64,000 nucleotides of DNA from Craspedostauros australis (taxonomy: Eukaryota; Bacillariophyta; Bacillariophyceae; Mastogloiales; Achnanthaceae): contig JAMXDE010000069.1 of assembly GCA_026770025.1 (NCBI GenBank), forward strand, positions 146,161-210,160, in the 5' to 3' direction. This document shows, piece after piece, positions 1-11,137 of the stretch. Made by a program: the position numbers and the translations under genes. Positions within the stretch are counted from its first letter, which is position 1. The number at the start of each line of letters is the position of its first letter. Below the pieces are notes generated by a model. That model was not told the DNA's origin. It did not search any database and worked only from the letters and a program-made list of their open reading frames with translations.

Positions 1-419
1 CGCAGCTTGCGCTTTCTTCTGCGGTCTGGTGTGATGACGGAGGAACCTGGAGTCTGGGCTTTGGTCTTGACTCCCTTTGGTGTTGGCGGGGCTTCCTTGG
101 ATGCAGCTGCCTCGTCCTCCTTCGCCGAGCTTGCGACGGCCTTTCGAACGGGGACGAACAGTGATCTGCGTGCTCTTGTCACCGTTGCATCATGGCTGCC
201 TGTGTCGTCGTCACTGTCGCTCGAGTTGGGGCTCGATATGGAACTAGATGGCGTGATGATGAAGCCTCCGTTGCCTGCGGTATCGGCCGCTGTTGGCGAG
301 ATCTTCGAGACGGCATCTGATGTCATGGCGTTCTTCATCGCATCATCGTTTGTGATGAGTTGCTTGGTCTCCGAGATGGAGTCCAAGTTGGATGGGCGCT
401 TGGCAATTCGTTGGACCAT
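1..419 (-). CDS. N-terminal part of an unknown low-complexity protein, cut by the window edge
   Basis: An open frame runs leftward from an ATG at 417-419 and leaves the window after about 139 codons without a stop. The start has a good eukaryotic context (ACCATGG), which is why it is preferred. The visible protein begins MVQRIAKRPSNLDSIS and is rich in Ser, Asp, Ala and Thr. It has an acidic SDSDDD stretch in the middle and a very basic RRRKRKL patch at the edge, which could act as a nuclear-localisation signal. No domain is recognisable. A plus-strand reading of the same bases (7-567) is also open but has the composition of an antisense shadow. The gene assignment is therefore moderate and the function is unknown. 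Confidence 0.5.
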   Translation of the reverse strand, partial: MVQRIAKRPSNLDSISETKQLITNDDAMKNAMTSDAVSKISPTAADTAGNGGFIITPSSSISSPNSSDSDDDTGSHDATVTRARRSLFVPVRKAVASSAKEDEAAASKEAPPTPKGVKTKAQTPGSSVITPDRRRKRKL

Positions 420-2545
420 GGTTACATTTGACAGAGAGTGGAAGGTGACGGAGAGATGGTCAGCGCAGAGAAGAGTCGGAGACCGGAGTGTTTTGGTGTT
501 GCGGAAAGATGATACAGCCTTGCGAAGTGATTGGGCATGGGTACGGTTCGTGCTCCAGATTCGTTGATTATGAGGGATGCATGCGGCGGCGAAGGTGGTG
601 AGAGTGATGCTCCACACAGGGCTGCTCGTGTTGTTCTTGGCGGTGTTTTCATTGTTCTTGTTGTTGTCAAGCGGTGGTGGAGGCGGCGATGGCGATGGCG
701 GTGGTGGATGTGGATGTGGATGTGGATGTGCGAGAGAGCTGAGATGATGTCTGTTTTCCCGTTGTCCGAGATGTGTTGAAACGATCTTGTCCCAAAAAGC
801 AAATTCAAATTTCAAACCCCGAACTATCCGACGCTAATTGTATTTATTTGGCAATACATTTCATTGGTCAATCTTGTCTGAAGAAGGAACGTGACATGAG
901 AAACGAGCCTGCCAACCATCACAACAAACGGCAACACAATCGTGAACAACAAAGAGATGGTGAACGTGTTGCACAGAACAAGTTGACCTCAACAACGACA
1001 TCAACAAAGGTAATACCACCACCAGCACCAGCGGCAACATCAGCATCCAACTGTCGTGGCACGTTCCACACGGACATGCATCTTTGGTCTCTTTGCACAT
1101 AACACGCAATGAGGAGGCCAGACTCGTGGCGGCTTGATACTGCCAATGCGAGACGCATGTGAAACGGCTAAATCGGCGTCACTATGCGAACACTAGCCTC
1201 GCTGCGACCAATCTGGAATGAGAGGGATAATGCACGTGTCCGACCCAATAACCCCCCTCGTAGAATAGCATCACAAAGTCAGCAGCTCGCATTTGTTGGT
1301 CATGCACACCCTCGAATGTCGTTTGAATCGTGATGGATGGACTCTCCGTTCAACGTGTTTGCCGTTTTTTGGCTTCCGTTGTGGCTGATCTCGTACTGTC
1401 TGCCGCGAACGACGGTCGTTGTCACTTGTTTTCTCTTCGCTGGAAACGAAACATGCCGAATCACCAAAACAGGCGCAGGTCGGCGGAGTGTTGGAGAGAG
1501 CGCGGAGCCAGCCAGTGGCCGGCTCACGTTTTTGTCGACGGTGGGAAACTGTCGGAATCGGTTTTGTGTCGACCATCAATCCATTTTGTGAGCGCACGAA
1601 ACCACGACTGGAGACGCGGGACTCGAATCCGAACATCAGATCCGAACCACGAACCCGAACATCGATTGAGCAAACACAAAACAACAAAAACAACAATCGG
1701 CCAATTCGCGCCAAAACGCACTCAACCAAGACCTTCCATTAGCAACCTGTGCGCTGAGAAGGTGCCTTGTAAATCCAACGCATGGTCCGTTCGTGGGACC
1801 ATGCCCTAAGTGCTAAGCTTTGTACGGATGGCAACGCAACAAAGAAGTCGTTCGTCTATCTAAGTTCGTTCATGGAGCGTTATCCCGTCAAGGTCATCTT
1901 GCTGAACTCAACAAACTTCGGCCAGCGAAATATTCCCAATCTCGCTCCATCTCGATCAACAGCTTCATCTCTCTCTGTCTGCCCGCAATCACTCGCACAG
2001 CACCTCGATACACCGCACTGAACCTCACCGTGCATCCCGCACCTCAAGCAACTAATCATAAATCACTCGTTATCAGATTACAAGAGAAACGGCCATTATT
2101 ATCATCACACATGATCTGATGCACATGAAAAATTGTGTGTCGAAAGAGCTGCGCGCTCCACGAGCATGTTTGTGCGTTTCCTCGTTGCGACAAACATTGC
2201 GAACACTGCGCATTGTTACACGTGGTCGGCGAAATGAAGCGACACCCGACGTTTTGACTTCTGGCCAAACGAATCTGCCGAAATCGTATCTTCGCCTGCA
2301 GGCTTACAACTGAGTCTAGAGAGTCACGCGACAAGCGACACGTTCCCTGCGACGGGTCATAAACGCTACGACGCTTGCTCTGCTGCATCCGTTTGGAGAC
2401 CTTTCGTATGATAAGACGACATTTGAGTTGCTTCATTGCCATTGGCGGAGATGATCAGTGCTCTAACGTTTGCGCATGTTGTAAACTTTGGCTGAATCCC
2501 CGTACACTACGTAACATACTTGGGCGTTTCCAATTACGACGATCA
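420..2545. other. Intergenic stretch with no supported gene
   Basis: Several overlapping open frames of 60-160 codons exist on both strands around 1270-1810, but none has a recognisable domain, a convincing start or balanced composition. A short (GGATGT)n microsatellite lies near 705-731. The region between the partial gene at the left edge and the 3' end of the first SGNH hydrolase is otherwise unremarkable. Confidence 0.5.
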
Positions 2546-4078
2546 TTACCCTGCAAGGATCATCTTCGCGCGCTTCACAATCTCTTCACCCCACAGCCGC
2601 GATCCAAGGTCATCGGGATGCAACTGATCCGGCAGATGCTGCAGCTGCCCGTTGTCCTCGTTGAGAAATATGTTCGTCGCATCGAAGTACTGCAATCTGT
2701 CTGGAGTGCTGCGGGCCAAACACTCCAACCTCTCATTGATGTCGCGTATCTGCGTCATGAGCTTGTTATGTCGCGGCAGGATGGAATTGAGGACGATGGT
2801 GGCATCGGGCCGCAGCTGTTGCAGCTTCTGTACGATGGCAACAATGCCGGCCGTGACAGCGTCGGAAGAGCATTTCTGCGCGCCGAGATCGTTCGTGCCG
2901 ATCAACAACCAAACGACCTTGGCTTGCAGGCTTTGGAATTGGTCGTGTTCGAGGCGGTACATCAGATTTGCGCACTGCGTCGTGCAGGAACACGTTCACG
3001 GTGGTGTGCGAAATGGCAGAATGGTTATGACATGCGACGTCAGACAAAGTATGTTGAGCGAGAGGCTTGCTGCAGTTTTCACGTTGAAGGGAGGTCAGAC
3101 GATGCGGCGTGGAAGTCAACAACCACAGCAATGCCTCGCTCTTGCTCGTGCCTCTCTCCTATCACATAGCATCACGTAGCAAAACAATATGACAAAACTC
3201 ACCGTATCCGCTGCAATCCCCAAAACGATGCCGTCAATTTCACCACCGCCATCCCGCGTGAAGAGTTCGTTGTACACGACTGCATTGGGTTGATATTTGG
3301 GGATGGGTTGATGCATCCCGGTGCCCAACCAGTGCTCCGTGATTGAATCACCCAGCAATATCACGTCAGCTGTCGCATTCGCGGCCATCTGCTGCGTGAA
3401 TTGAAACGTCTCGTGCCACCTGGCGTTTTGGTCAGGGTGGCGGCTTGAATCCTGCTGCTCAGCGGCAATGGTGGGATTGGCGCAGTGGCAGAAGCGCGGC
3501 TGGTTGGCGCAGGATTTCAATTCGGGATCGGAACGGAAAGGTTGCAAGAACGCTTCGACCGATGGATTGAAGTAGGTCTCGATGCAGGCAGGGGATCCGC
3601 CATTGGAGTCGTTGTTGTTGTCGTTGTTGCTGTTGTTTGCAACGGCATTCACAACTGGTGTTGGAAGTTGCCCTGATTGCGACATTATCGGCAATGCCGT
3701 AGGTGCAGAAGTTGGTATGCTGGGCTCCAGCGCACTGCTGCCACCAAAGAATCCAAAAAGAAATAGAAGCACCACCACCATCACCACGATGGTTATCATG
3801 AGAACGAAAGCGATCCTGCAGCATGACTTGCTCTCGGTCAATTGACGTCGGCGCGACAGCTGATCCAGTCGTATTCGCACATCATCATCATCATCGCTGT
3901 CACCATCGTAGATCTGATTGTAACGTCGTTCGCGTAGCGACAGTCTCTTTGGCCTCGTTTGTTCCACCTCCAAGACCCCCTTGTTGGTTGTGGATGGATC
4001 CACAAGCGGTGCCATGTCCTCATTCTCGTCGTCATTGTTGGACGAGAAGCTGCTGTGGATTGATTCTTGAGCAGACAT
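2546..4078 (-). CDS. Membrane-anchored SGNH/GDSL hydrolase, PAF-acetylhydrolase-like (copy 1)
   Basis: Two exons, complement(join(2546..2974,3203..4078)), give a 434-residue protein. The intron has GTGAGT and CAG ends and falls in phase 0. The N-terminus is cytosolic and acidic (ENEDMAPLV, DSDDDDDV), followed by one membrane span at about 89-111, so a type II protein with its catalytic domain in the lumen or outside is likely. The SGNH blocks are all present: GDSIT at 243-247 (catalytic Ser), GIAADT just before the intron, GTND at 318-321 and DQLH at 408-411 (catalytic Asp/His). The order GIxxDT-xxNLxxRL resembles the platelet-activating-factor acetylhydrolase IB catalytic subunits. Its substrate is unknown; a lipid or polysaccharide ester is plausible. 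A paralogue lies immediately downstream on the same strand order (4417-5693), suggesting tandem duplication. Confidence 0.85.
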
Positions 4079-4416
4079 GGTGGTGCGCTGCGCTTAGTGG
4101 CGGCGCGTCTGACTCGTACTCCTCTCTGCCTGCCTGCCTGCCTGCCTGTGATTGTATGGCACCATGCATACCATATAAGTACGACCTGCTCTGGAGTAGT
4201 TGCCGATCCCCCCATGCGCATGAATGGGTCTCTCCTGCTTGATGTTCCATCATCGCCACTCATCACCTCTCCCTCTCCCATCATCACGACGCCACCAAGA
4301 GCGCAGGATGGTCATTTTCCTCCTCTTCTTTCTCTGAGAAGAAGTCGAACAAGTCGAAGGCCGTGGACAAAAGATTCGTCGAGTCGTGGACAATGCGTGA
4401 AACAAAAGCGCACCTC

Positions 4417-5693
4417 TCATTCCGCAACGATCTCTCGCACACGTTGCACAATGCGGGCACCCCACACGCGTGATCCTTCTGCTTCGGGATGCAGCTGATC
4501 CGGCATGTAGAGCGTTGCGTTTGGGAAGATGGTGGAGGCATCGAAGTACGCGCTGCCGGCGTAGCATTGCAATCGTCGATTGACGTCATGGATCTGCGGC
4601 ATGAATTGCGGTTTGCGCGGCAGAAGGGAGTTGACGACGATGTGGGCGTTGGGTTGCAGACGTCGCAACTGTTCGACGATGGACAGGATTCCCGCCGTGG
4701 TAGCATCGGCCGAGCATTGGAGGAGACCCAGATCGTTCGTGCCGATCAGCAACCAGAATGCCTTGGTTTTGAGGCCTTGCAGCTGATCGTGCTCGAGACG
4801 GTAAGCGAGATTGGCGCACTGTACCATACGTCCAGGCAAAATATTGTATGTGTTTGTATTTGAATCATTCCCTTCAATCGCATGTGAGATGAACATAGGC
4901 GAGAAGGAACGCACAAGACATGACGAGACGCACATTGCAAGAAAGCACACACACTCGTACGCACCGTGTCCGCGGCAATGCCCAACGCCACACCGACGAT
5001 CTCACCACCGCCTTCCTTCGTGAACAATTGCCGGAACACCTGTGCGTTGCCTCGGAACCGTGGCATACGACGATTCATGCCGGTGCCCATCCAGTGTTCC
5101 GTGATGGAATCTCCCAGCAGGATGACATCGACCGTTCCGTATCGTCGCGTGGCATTCGCGGCAATGTCTTTCGTGGCTTGAAAGGCGGCCTTCCATTGTT
5201 CGGCGTTGGCGCGTCGGTGTTTTGGGATGGTGGGGTTGATGCAGTTGCAGGCACCTGGGTTGACGCAGGATCTCAGTTCCGGGTTGACGCGGAACGGCAT
5301 CATGAAATCGTCGATGCTTTGATCGATCTGTTGCATGTGGCATGCGTCGGAATGACTGACGCTGCGTGCATCTCCATGGTGATTGGTTGCTGATGCGATC
5401 GGTTTATCGGCATCTGCATTCATAGCTTTCGCAACATCCTGCTGCTGCCAGCCAGATTGGTGGATGGAAGCTGAGACCATGATGGCCGTGAGGAGCAGAA
5501 CGGCCACAAAGCACTTGTGCATGTTGCAAGATTTGAACGGTGGTTGTGGTTCGAAGAAGTGCGCGTGTGAAGGATCGTGATGATCCATAACAGCCGTGGT
5601 TGATGTTGCGACGTTCACATGATGCGTTGCTTCTTGCAACGTATTGCTATGGCGGTGCTCCTTCTTGCGTCTGCGACCGAATTGTGGATTCAT
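4417..5693 (-). CDS. Membrane-anchored SGNH/GDSL hydrolase (copy 2)
   Basis: Two exons, complement(join(4417..4818,4965..5693)), encode 376 residues; the 146-bp intron (GTGCGT...CAG) sits at exactly the same codon as in the copy at 2546-4078. The ATG at 5693 is chosen because the preceding in-frame codons look like leader; an upstream in-frame ATG at 5798 would add 35 residues. There is a His/Lys-rich tail, a membrane span at about 61-76, then a Cys-containing linker and the SGNH domain: GDSIT 194-198, GIAADT 238-243, GTND 269-272 and DQLH 350-353. It lacks the Asp-rich tail of the other copies. All catalytic residues are kept, so it is expected to be an active esterase or lipase of unknown substrate. 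It is transcribed away from the plastid-protein gene at 6312, across about 620 bp. Confidence 0.85.
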
Positions 5694-6311
5694 TGTTGAC
5701 GTTGCCACGAGAATGATATTAGTACAGTATCGGAAGGCGATGAGAGCACGGCAAGACTGCAATACTCCAAATGGATTGCCACATGCGCTCGGAGCCAAGA
5801 GAGAACGATGATGGCAACGACAATGTCAACAATGACGATACCAACAATAGGTAGATCCATCACGAACTGCAAGAGATCTTCTGCGATGTGACGTGATTTC
5901 GTCTTTGAACGGTAGCTCTACTGAAAAGTATCTCCGACAATTGGAGTTAAATAAGGGCAGCAGAAACCTCATTTTGAATACCTAATCAGACAATCGATTC
6001 TAGACAAGTATGCCGGCGGCCTCGAGTTGATGCACGGCAACGCACGACAGTGAGAATTGACGATTCTGAAAGAGAAAATGGCTCCGCCCACAATGACAAT
6101 CACGTCACACCACAACACGTCACAACGCATCACAACGCAACACATCACAACACAACACATAGCCGACCGAAGACGGTTGATCACATCACAAACAACATCA
6201 TTCGGAGAGTCTCTTTGCGAAACGCAAGGATTCAACACCGCTTCAGAAACCTGCAGGAGAACTTGCACCACGTCTGCGACGATGCAACACCCACGAACGA
6301 GCAGCTTCAAC
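5694..6311. promoter_or_regulatory. Divergent intergenic region between an SGNH hydrolase and a plastid-protein gene
   Basis: The genes on either side point away from each other, so both promoters must lie here. Bases 6097-6165 are an irregular run of CACAAC and CATCAC units, probably part of the 5' leader of the plus-strand gene. A similar run precedes the dehydrogenase at 10159. No TATA box or other site can be assigned with confidence. Confidence 0.4.
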
Positions 6312-6605
6312 ATGATGTCGTTGGCAAGACTCGCGATCTTGGTTGCAGGCGTCGTTGCGCTGCAATGCACATCCGCATTCCAGGCACCTCTTCCGAGATC
6401 GGTTGCAGCAACACGCAACAGCCATGTTGTTAGCACGTCCATGCTGTTAGCGCAGCGCGACGACAGCAACGACAGCAACGACGGCACGAACCAGGTGGAT
6501 TACGGCAAGGTCCTTGGGATGCTCTTCAATCCCGTGAATCCGTACGCGTGGTTCTTGTACTTCTTCATTGGGATCTTTGCGTATTCCGCGGTGGGTCCAT
6601 CGTGA
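6312..6605 (+). CDS. Small plastid-targeted membrane protein of unknown function
   Basis: The frame encodes 97 residues from the ATG at 6312; an in-frame ATG at 6282 would add ten. The start reads MMSLARLAILVAGVVALQ, a signal peptide, followed by CTSAFQAPL, which fits the ASAF cleavage motif (Phe at +1) of bipartite plastid presequences in diatoms. After a short acidic DDSNDSNDG linker, the mature part NPVNPYAWFLYFFIGIFAY is a single C-terminal membrane span, so a thylakoid or inner-envelope location is likely. The size and layout resemble small photosystem or biogenesis subunits, but I do not recognise the family. The stop codon overlaps a strong splice donor (GTGAGC at 6602). Splicing to 6641 would replace the stop with a 50-60-residue hydrophilic tail ending at 6800, so the 3' end is uncertain. 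Confidence 0.65.
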   Translation: MMSLARLAILVAGVVALQCTSAFQAPLPRSVAATRNSHVVSTSMLLAQRDDSNDSNDGTNQVDYGKVLGMLFNPVNPYAWFLYFFIGIFAYSAVGPS

Positions 6606-8932
6606 GCGGTGGCAGTGCGGTGCGATGCGATGTTGTGCAGTTCGGATGCGGAGAAGCGATGTGGGTGGAGTACTGATGCTTCCGCAGCACCTTCACGAGA
6701 TCTGGCAGCTGTGATTGCAGAAGTCCGAGCGATGCAACGCAAGGGCATGTCAGGGGGGATGATTCAGTTGCAGAGGAAGCAGAAGGAGATTTGCCCGTGA
6801 TTGGGCAACCGTGTCATCTCGACACGATCTTGTCAATGAAAGGGAGGAGCCGTGTGGAAGTTGAGGGAGACAAGCGTGCACTCTGTTGGAGAGCGCATTC
6901 GATTCGCTTGGACTTGATTGACACCTTGGCGCTTTCACAGTAATCTATTACACCAAGTTAGGATAACACACATGCGAGTACACAACACAGACTATTGCTA
7001 GAGGAGATGATCGTTGTTGTTGTGTGTAATTGTGCTTCTATTTCTATTGGTTTGTTTGGCGTAAATTGTTGGCTTCTGTGCGATCTATCTGGGGTGATTG
7101 GTATGTGATCAAAACTGGAGTATGTGCAGATGGGGAGCATGTGATTGCTGCCTCCCGATTGGCTGAATGGCTTGAATCATGGGAGTGTTCCTTCCCAAAC
7201 CACGCCATCGTTGCGTGGAGTGAAAAGAGACGGCCGTCGCTTGCTTTGGTAAAACTGTGGAGCGAGTGTGCTGATTTACATCTCGACGCACTTGCGTGGC
7301 ATGACAGGGATGCTGTCCGTCTTGGATTGTGGAAATCTGCGGCATGGTGTCATGTCTTCATCTGCTGCGGCTGTCGACCATCGATCATCGTAGGAGTGAT
7401 GCGATCGCGAGGCGTTCAACGTGATGCATGTGCTTGGTGACAGCGGCTGGACTCGGGCATTGTCGCTGATCAGGGAGACGTTCTCCATGGACACCTCCTT
7501 GAGGAGCTTGGAGAGGTATGGGCTCATTGATTGACACATGTTGATGATTGTATTGAAGAGGAGTGTATTGGTAGCTGGTGATTGTTGCTGTAGTTGTGGT
7601 TGCTGAGGTTGTGATCCTTTGCTTTTGTGATTGCAGAGAAATTATGAGCAGTTGATGTTTCGTGATGAAAGAGAGAGAGTCGTTGTCGCGTTCTCGTGCT
7701 TGCTGGCATTGCGTGGTTGTGTCTCTTCTCACCCTTGTTTGTCACGCAATAACACGGTTGTGGCTGGTTTGCAAAGCAGCGAGATAGCGTGTGGGACAGG
7801 AGCGGGAGTTGCGCTCGGAAAGTTCGTGTTTGTCACGATTTCTGTCTACAGCATCATGACACCGCTACCTCTGGGGAAGCGGCATAGGAACATCTCAGCC
7901 CGCAGAGCGTTTTGGACAGACAAAACTGAGGCGCGATATGAAGTCTTTGCTGACCAGAGAATGCTCCGCGACATTTGGGTCGCTCGTTCTCCTCACGTTT
8001 CATTGGTGCGTGGAGAAACCGACAAGAAATAGTTCCACCGCATCAGAGAATGACCACCGAAGAAGGAACACGGAACCTTGTTCCTCTTGACCCAACCCGT
8101 ATCCCGGGTTAATCCACCAAGCCATCTTCCGCATCAAGCCCTCAATCGCTCTTTGTCACGCTTCTTCACCTTCTGCGAATTGGGAGAGTACACTCTTTAC
8201 CATCGTCCTCATCCGCCCTTTCCTCGAGGACCTTGGATCAAACTACATTCGTGAACGCGTTGGGCGTCTGCGAAGACATTCTACCTCTTCTATTGTCTTC
8301 TTTCCGTGAAAACAAATCCAAACTGCTCGACAACAGCAGTCTATGTGCTGGGAGAACTCTATCGGTTTCTGGAACGAGAAAGTCACTACCGTTTTTGACA
8401 ATTCCCCCATGGGCCTTTTCCATCGAGCACGAGTATGAGGACCATTTCATGAAAACATGGAACTGGAAGATTAAGTATTTCGCCGACTGACGAAGATTCG
8501 GCGAGTTCGTCATGGTTGGAAGCGCAGGTCACAAACAAGCTGCACGTCTGATGTGGAAGCACGAAGAGTTGGAGAAGTCCAAGAACGAAACGGTACAGAA
8601 TTGACTCCTTCGAATGACACTCCGGCCGAAGAAGTGAAGCAAACAAGAACATCGCGACGAACGACGGTTTGTGCGGCGTTCTCGTTTCCACCATCAGCCA
8701 ACAACTCCGACGCTTTGCGTCTTCCCATCTCCACACACGGTACCACGAATACAAGACCATGACCAGTCATCACCACTTGCCATCATCACCAGCCACCCTG
8801 CTGCGTACCCCGCACCCACACAAGTAACAACGAAAGAAGGAAAGAACTCAAGAACGCAAGGGAACGACAGAAGCCAGAGAGAAGCAGCAAAGCGGGTGAG
8901 CAAGACGGTGCCACAAAGCGTCAAGGGACGCA
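6606..8932. other. Long intergenic region without a supported gene
   Basis: Apart from the possible 3' exon of the plastid protein at 6641-6800 (frame ending RKQKEICP), no frame on either strand shows a domain or coherent composition. Antisense-overlapping open frames at 8233-8776 are of equal quality on both strands, so neither is accepted. The last 200 bases before 8933 are A/C-rich and probably the leader of the next gene. Confidence 0.4.
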
Positions 8933-9862
8933 ATGAAGGTCCATGGCGCTGTGAGCACCTTTCTCACGGTCTTTTCTGCATGCATCCTGCATTGCCTCGC
9001 CTTGGATGGTGCTTCTACATGGACTGCTTTGCAACGAGGGGCACCGCGACGCTACCTGACGAACCATGGCTGCTGTGGACATGTGCCAATCCTGCATTGG
9101 CAGGACTCCCATCGGCAACACCGGCGGAGACATCAACATGAGAGTCATGCTCGCAGCTGCGGGCATTCACGGATTCTGCGTCGGCCATCATTCCGTCCAA
9201 ACGTCAAGCTCTTCGCTGATGTGAAGTCGCAGCAGCAAGATGGAGGCGATGAACCAACAGAAGAGTCTTCGCAAGCTGCAACGCAGCGATCTGCCACGAC
9301 AGTCGACAGCAGCACCATCGACCAGGATTACCTCTACTTGGAACGATTCCGACGACGCCGACTCGACGTGGAACGCAAGGATTCCTGGATCCCTCCACCC
9401 GATGCGGCATTGGGACCCTGCGAATTCGTGCACTGCTTGCTCGTCGATCTCAAGACGCGCAGGAACTGCCGCACGTTGATCGATTGCTCGACGCCATCGT
9501 GGCGCGATCTGCTTTGCCGATCCATCGCGGCGCCCATCGATACGACGGATGCCGTGTTGTCGACGAAGCTGAAGCCGGTCCTGTGCCGCGCGACGAATCA
9601 GTTCGCGATCCTGCTGGATGCCGGGTGTCAGTTCGATACGGTCTTTCCCACGGAACCGTTGGATTACGGTGACGGCAATGCGTGGGTCGAATGCCGGTTG
9701 CGGCACAAATCCAACGACGAGCTGCTCGTCGTGACGGGATGGGCTTTGCGACGGCGATCAAGCGACGGTGCCTGGCTGGTGGATGGCCTCGATTGGCAAG
9801 ACTTCCGTGAGGACTTTCGACCTGGCATTGGACGCGAGGAGTGGGAGAGGATCTGCGGATGA
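8933..9862 (+). CDS. Conserved-looking protein with signal peptide, unknown function
   Basis: A 309-residue frame opens at an ATG with a signal-peptide-like start (MKVHGAVSTFLTVFSACILH). Residues about 25-90 are basic and Ser/His-rich, like a plastid transit region, though no clean ASAF Phe is visible. The C-terminal half (about residues 160-309) is compact. It contains a hydrophobic strand pattern, the segment GDGNAWVECRL, and a strongly patterned end with Trp-rich GLDWQDF and RPGIGREEWERICG. This part looks like a small alpha/beta-barrel such as the SnoaL/DUF4864 type, but that is only an impression. An undetected intron in the N-terminal half is possible. The SDR gene follows 300 bp downstream on the same strand. 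Confidence 0.6.
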   Translation: MKVHGAVSTFLTVFSACILHCLALDGASTWTALQRGAPRRYLTNHGCCGHVPILHWQDSHRQHRRRHQHESHARSCGHSRILRRPSFRPNVKLFADVKSQQQDGGDEPTEESSQAATQRSATTVDSSTIDQDYLYLERFRRRRLDVERKDSWIPPPDAALGPCEFVHCLLVDLKTRRNCRTLIDCSTPSWRDLLCRSIAAPIDTTDAVLSTKLKPVLCRATNQFAILLDAGCQFDTVFPTEPLDYGDGNAWVECRLRHKSNDELLVVTGWALRRRSSDGAWLVDGLDWQDFREDFRPGIGREEWERICG

Positions 9863-10062
9863 TGGTCATGTTGTGGAAGAGAAATGGTTTTGTTCTGTGA
9901 AAAAGGTATCCTGTGGAAGGCAGTCAGGTCACGACATCAACTCATCCACGTCACACAACAAGTCAACAAACCAGCTCATTCGTCATTTGCGGAACATCAA
10001 CGCAGAACATCAAGAGAAAGGACAGAGGATCAGCAACATCATTGAGCAACATCAGTTTAGAC

Positions 10063-10158
10063 AACGCTCACATCACATCACATCACAACACAACACTCGC
10101 ATCCCACCACTACACATCACATACCAGCACAATACAGTACAGTGCAGTACAGTACATC
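10063..10158 (+). repeat. Simple-repeat leader upstream of the SDR gene
   Basis: The bases immediately before the SDR start are irregular tandem CACAT/CACAAC units followed by CAGTA/CAGTG units. The start codon context is ACATCATGA. The frame stays open upstream to 9913, but only because the repeat lacks stops; the conserved SDR N-terminus begins at 10159. Confidence 0.5.
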
Positions 10159-10911
10159 ATGAACGGACTATACGCAGTTGCTGGGGCCACAGGAGCCATC
10201 GGCCGCAGCCTCTGTCACAAGATCTTGGCGAACGGCGCCACGCCTCTCCTGATCGGTCGCAGCGCGGACAAGCTCTCCGCTCTCAATGACGAGCTCGGAG
10301 GCAGCTGTCCCGTCATCTCGGACGTCGACTTCTCATCGCCACAGGAAGCCGGCGCCAAGCTCACGGCGGAGCTCAAGGGACAGAACCTCTCCGGGCTGGC
10401 CTACGCCGTCGGTTCCATCACGCTGAAGCCACTGCGCGGATGCAAACCAACGGACTTCGTCGACAGCTACAACCTCAACGTCGTCGGAGCGGCCGAAGCA
10501 GTCAAGGCCTCGCTGAATGGCCTGAAGAAGGGCGGCAGCAAGGACCAGCCCTCGGCCGTCGTCTTCTTCTCCAGCATCGCGGCGCGCAGCGGATTGGCCA
10601 ACCACGCCGTCATCGGTTCCAACAAAGCGGCCGTCGAAGGTCTCACCGTGTCGCTGGCGGCGGAACTGTCGCCTGCCATCCGCGTCAACTGCGTCGCGCC
10701 CAGTCTCACCGGCGGCGGATCGGAGATGGCCAAGCCCATGACGGACAATGAGAAGATGGCCGAAGCTATCGCCAAGGCTCATCCGTTGCCGCGTTTGGGG
10801 AATCCCGACGATAGTGCGAACGCCGCCAGCTACTTGCTGTCCGCCAACAGCGCGTGGACGACGGGGTGCATCCTTCCCGTGGACGGTGGTCGGTCGTCGC
10901 TGTTGAAGTGA
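10159..10911 (+). CDS. Short-chain dehydrogenase/reductase-fold protein lacking the catalytic Tyr
   Basis: The protein has 250 residues, normal for a single-domain SDR. A Rossmann nucleotide-binding start is clear: AVAGATGAIG with Gly at 9, 12 and 15, the GxxGxxG spacing seen in atypical SDRs. The NAG-like position is YAVGS (82-86) and the catalytic Ser lies in FFSSIA (137-142). At the YxxxK motif the sequence is IGSNK (152-156), so Lys156 is present but Tyr is replaced by Ile. The C-terminal RVNCVAPSLT and PVDGG segments are typical of classical SDRs. Binding of NAD(P)H is likely; normal Tyr-based catalysis is not, so a different proton donor or a non-catalytic role must be considered. No targeting peptide is seen, suggesting a cytosolic protein. 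Confidence 0.8.
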   Translation: MNGLYAVAGATGAIGRSLCHKILANGATPLLIGRSADKLSALNDELGGSCPVISDVDFSSPQEAGAKLTAELKGQNLSGLAYAVGSITLKPLRGCKPTDFVDSYNLNVVGAAEAVKASLNGLKKGGSKDQPSAVVFFSSIAARSGLANHAVIGSNKAAVEGLTVSLAAELSPAIRVNCVAPSLTGGGSEMAKPMTDNEKMAEAIAKAHPLPRLGNPDDSANAASYLLSANSAWTTGCILPVDGGRSSLLK

Positions 10912-11137
10912 ATAGCATGCAGCATACTCGTACGCTGGTGCGATACGATGCTGTCCGAGACAGGAGTACGTAGAGCGGAGACCAGTAGTGCGGAAACTGT
11001 GGACGCACCAAAGGAGGCAGTGTTGCAGAACGCAACCGGTACGCCAACAAACCATCAACGAACAACAACGCAAATCAGCTCAACTCAACTCAAATTAAGG
11101 CATGCGACGAACCCGTGTGTTATTATCATTATCGTGC

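Noticed and set aside
1608-1640. Possible tRNA T-arm (ACTCGAATCC)
   Set aside because: Lacks the TTCGA core, and no matching acceptor, D-arm or anticodon stem could be drawn around it.
1271-1809. Overlapping frames of about 150 codons on both strands
   Set aside because: Neither has a domain, convincing start or support from neighbours; open by chance.
10333-11073. 246-codon minus-strand frame over the SDR gene
   Set aside because: Shadow of the SDR reading; Arg/Gly-rich with no motif.
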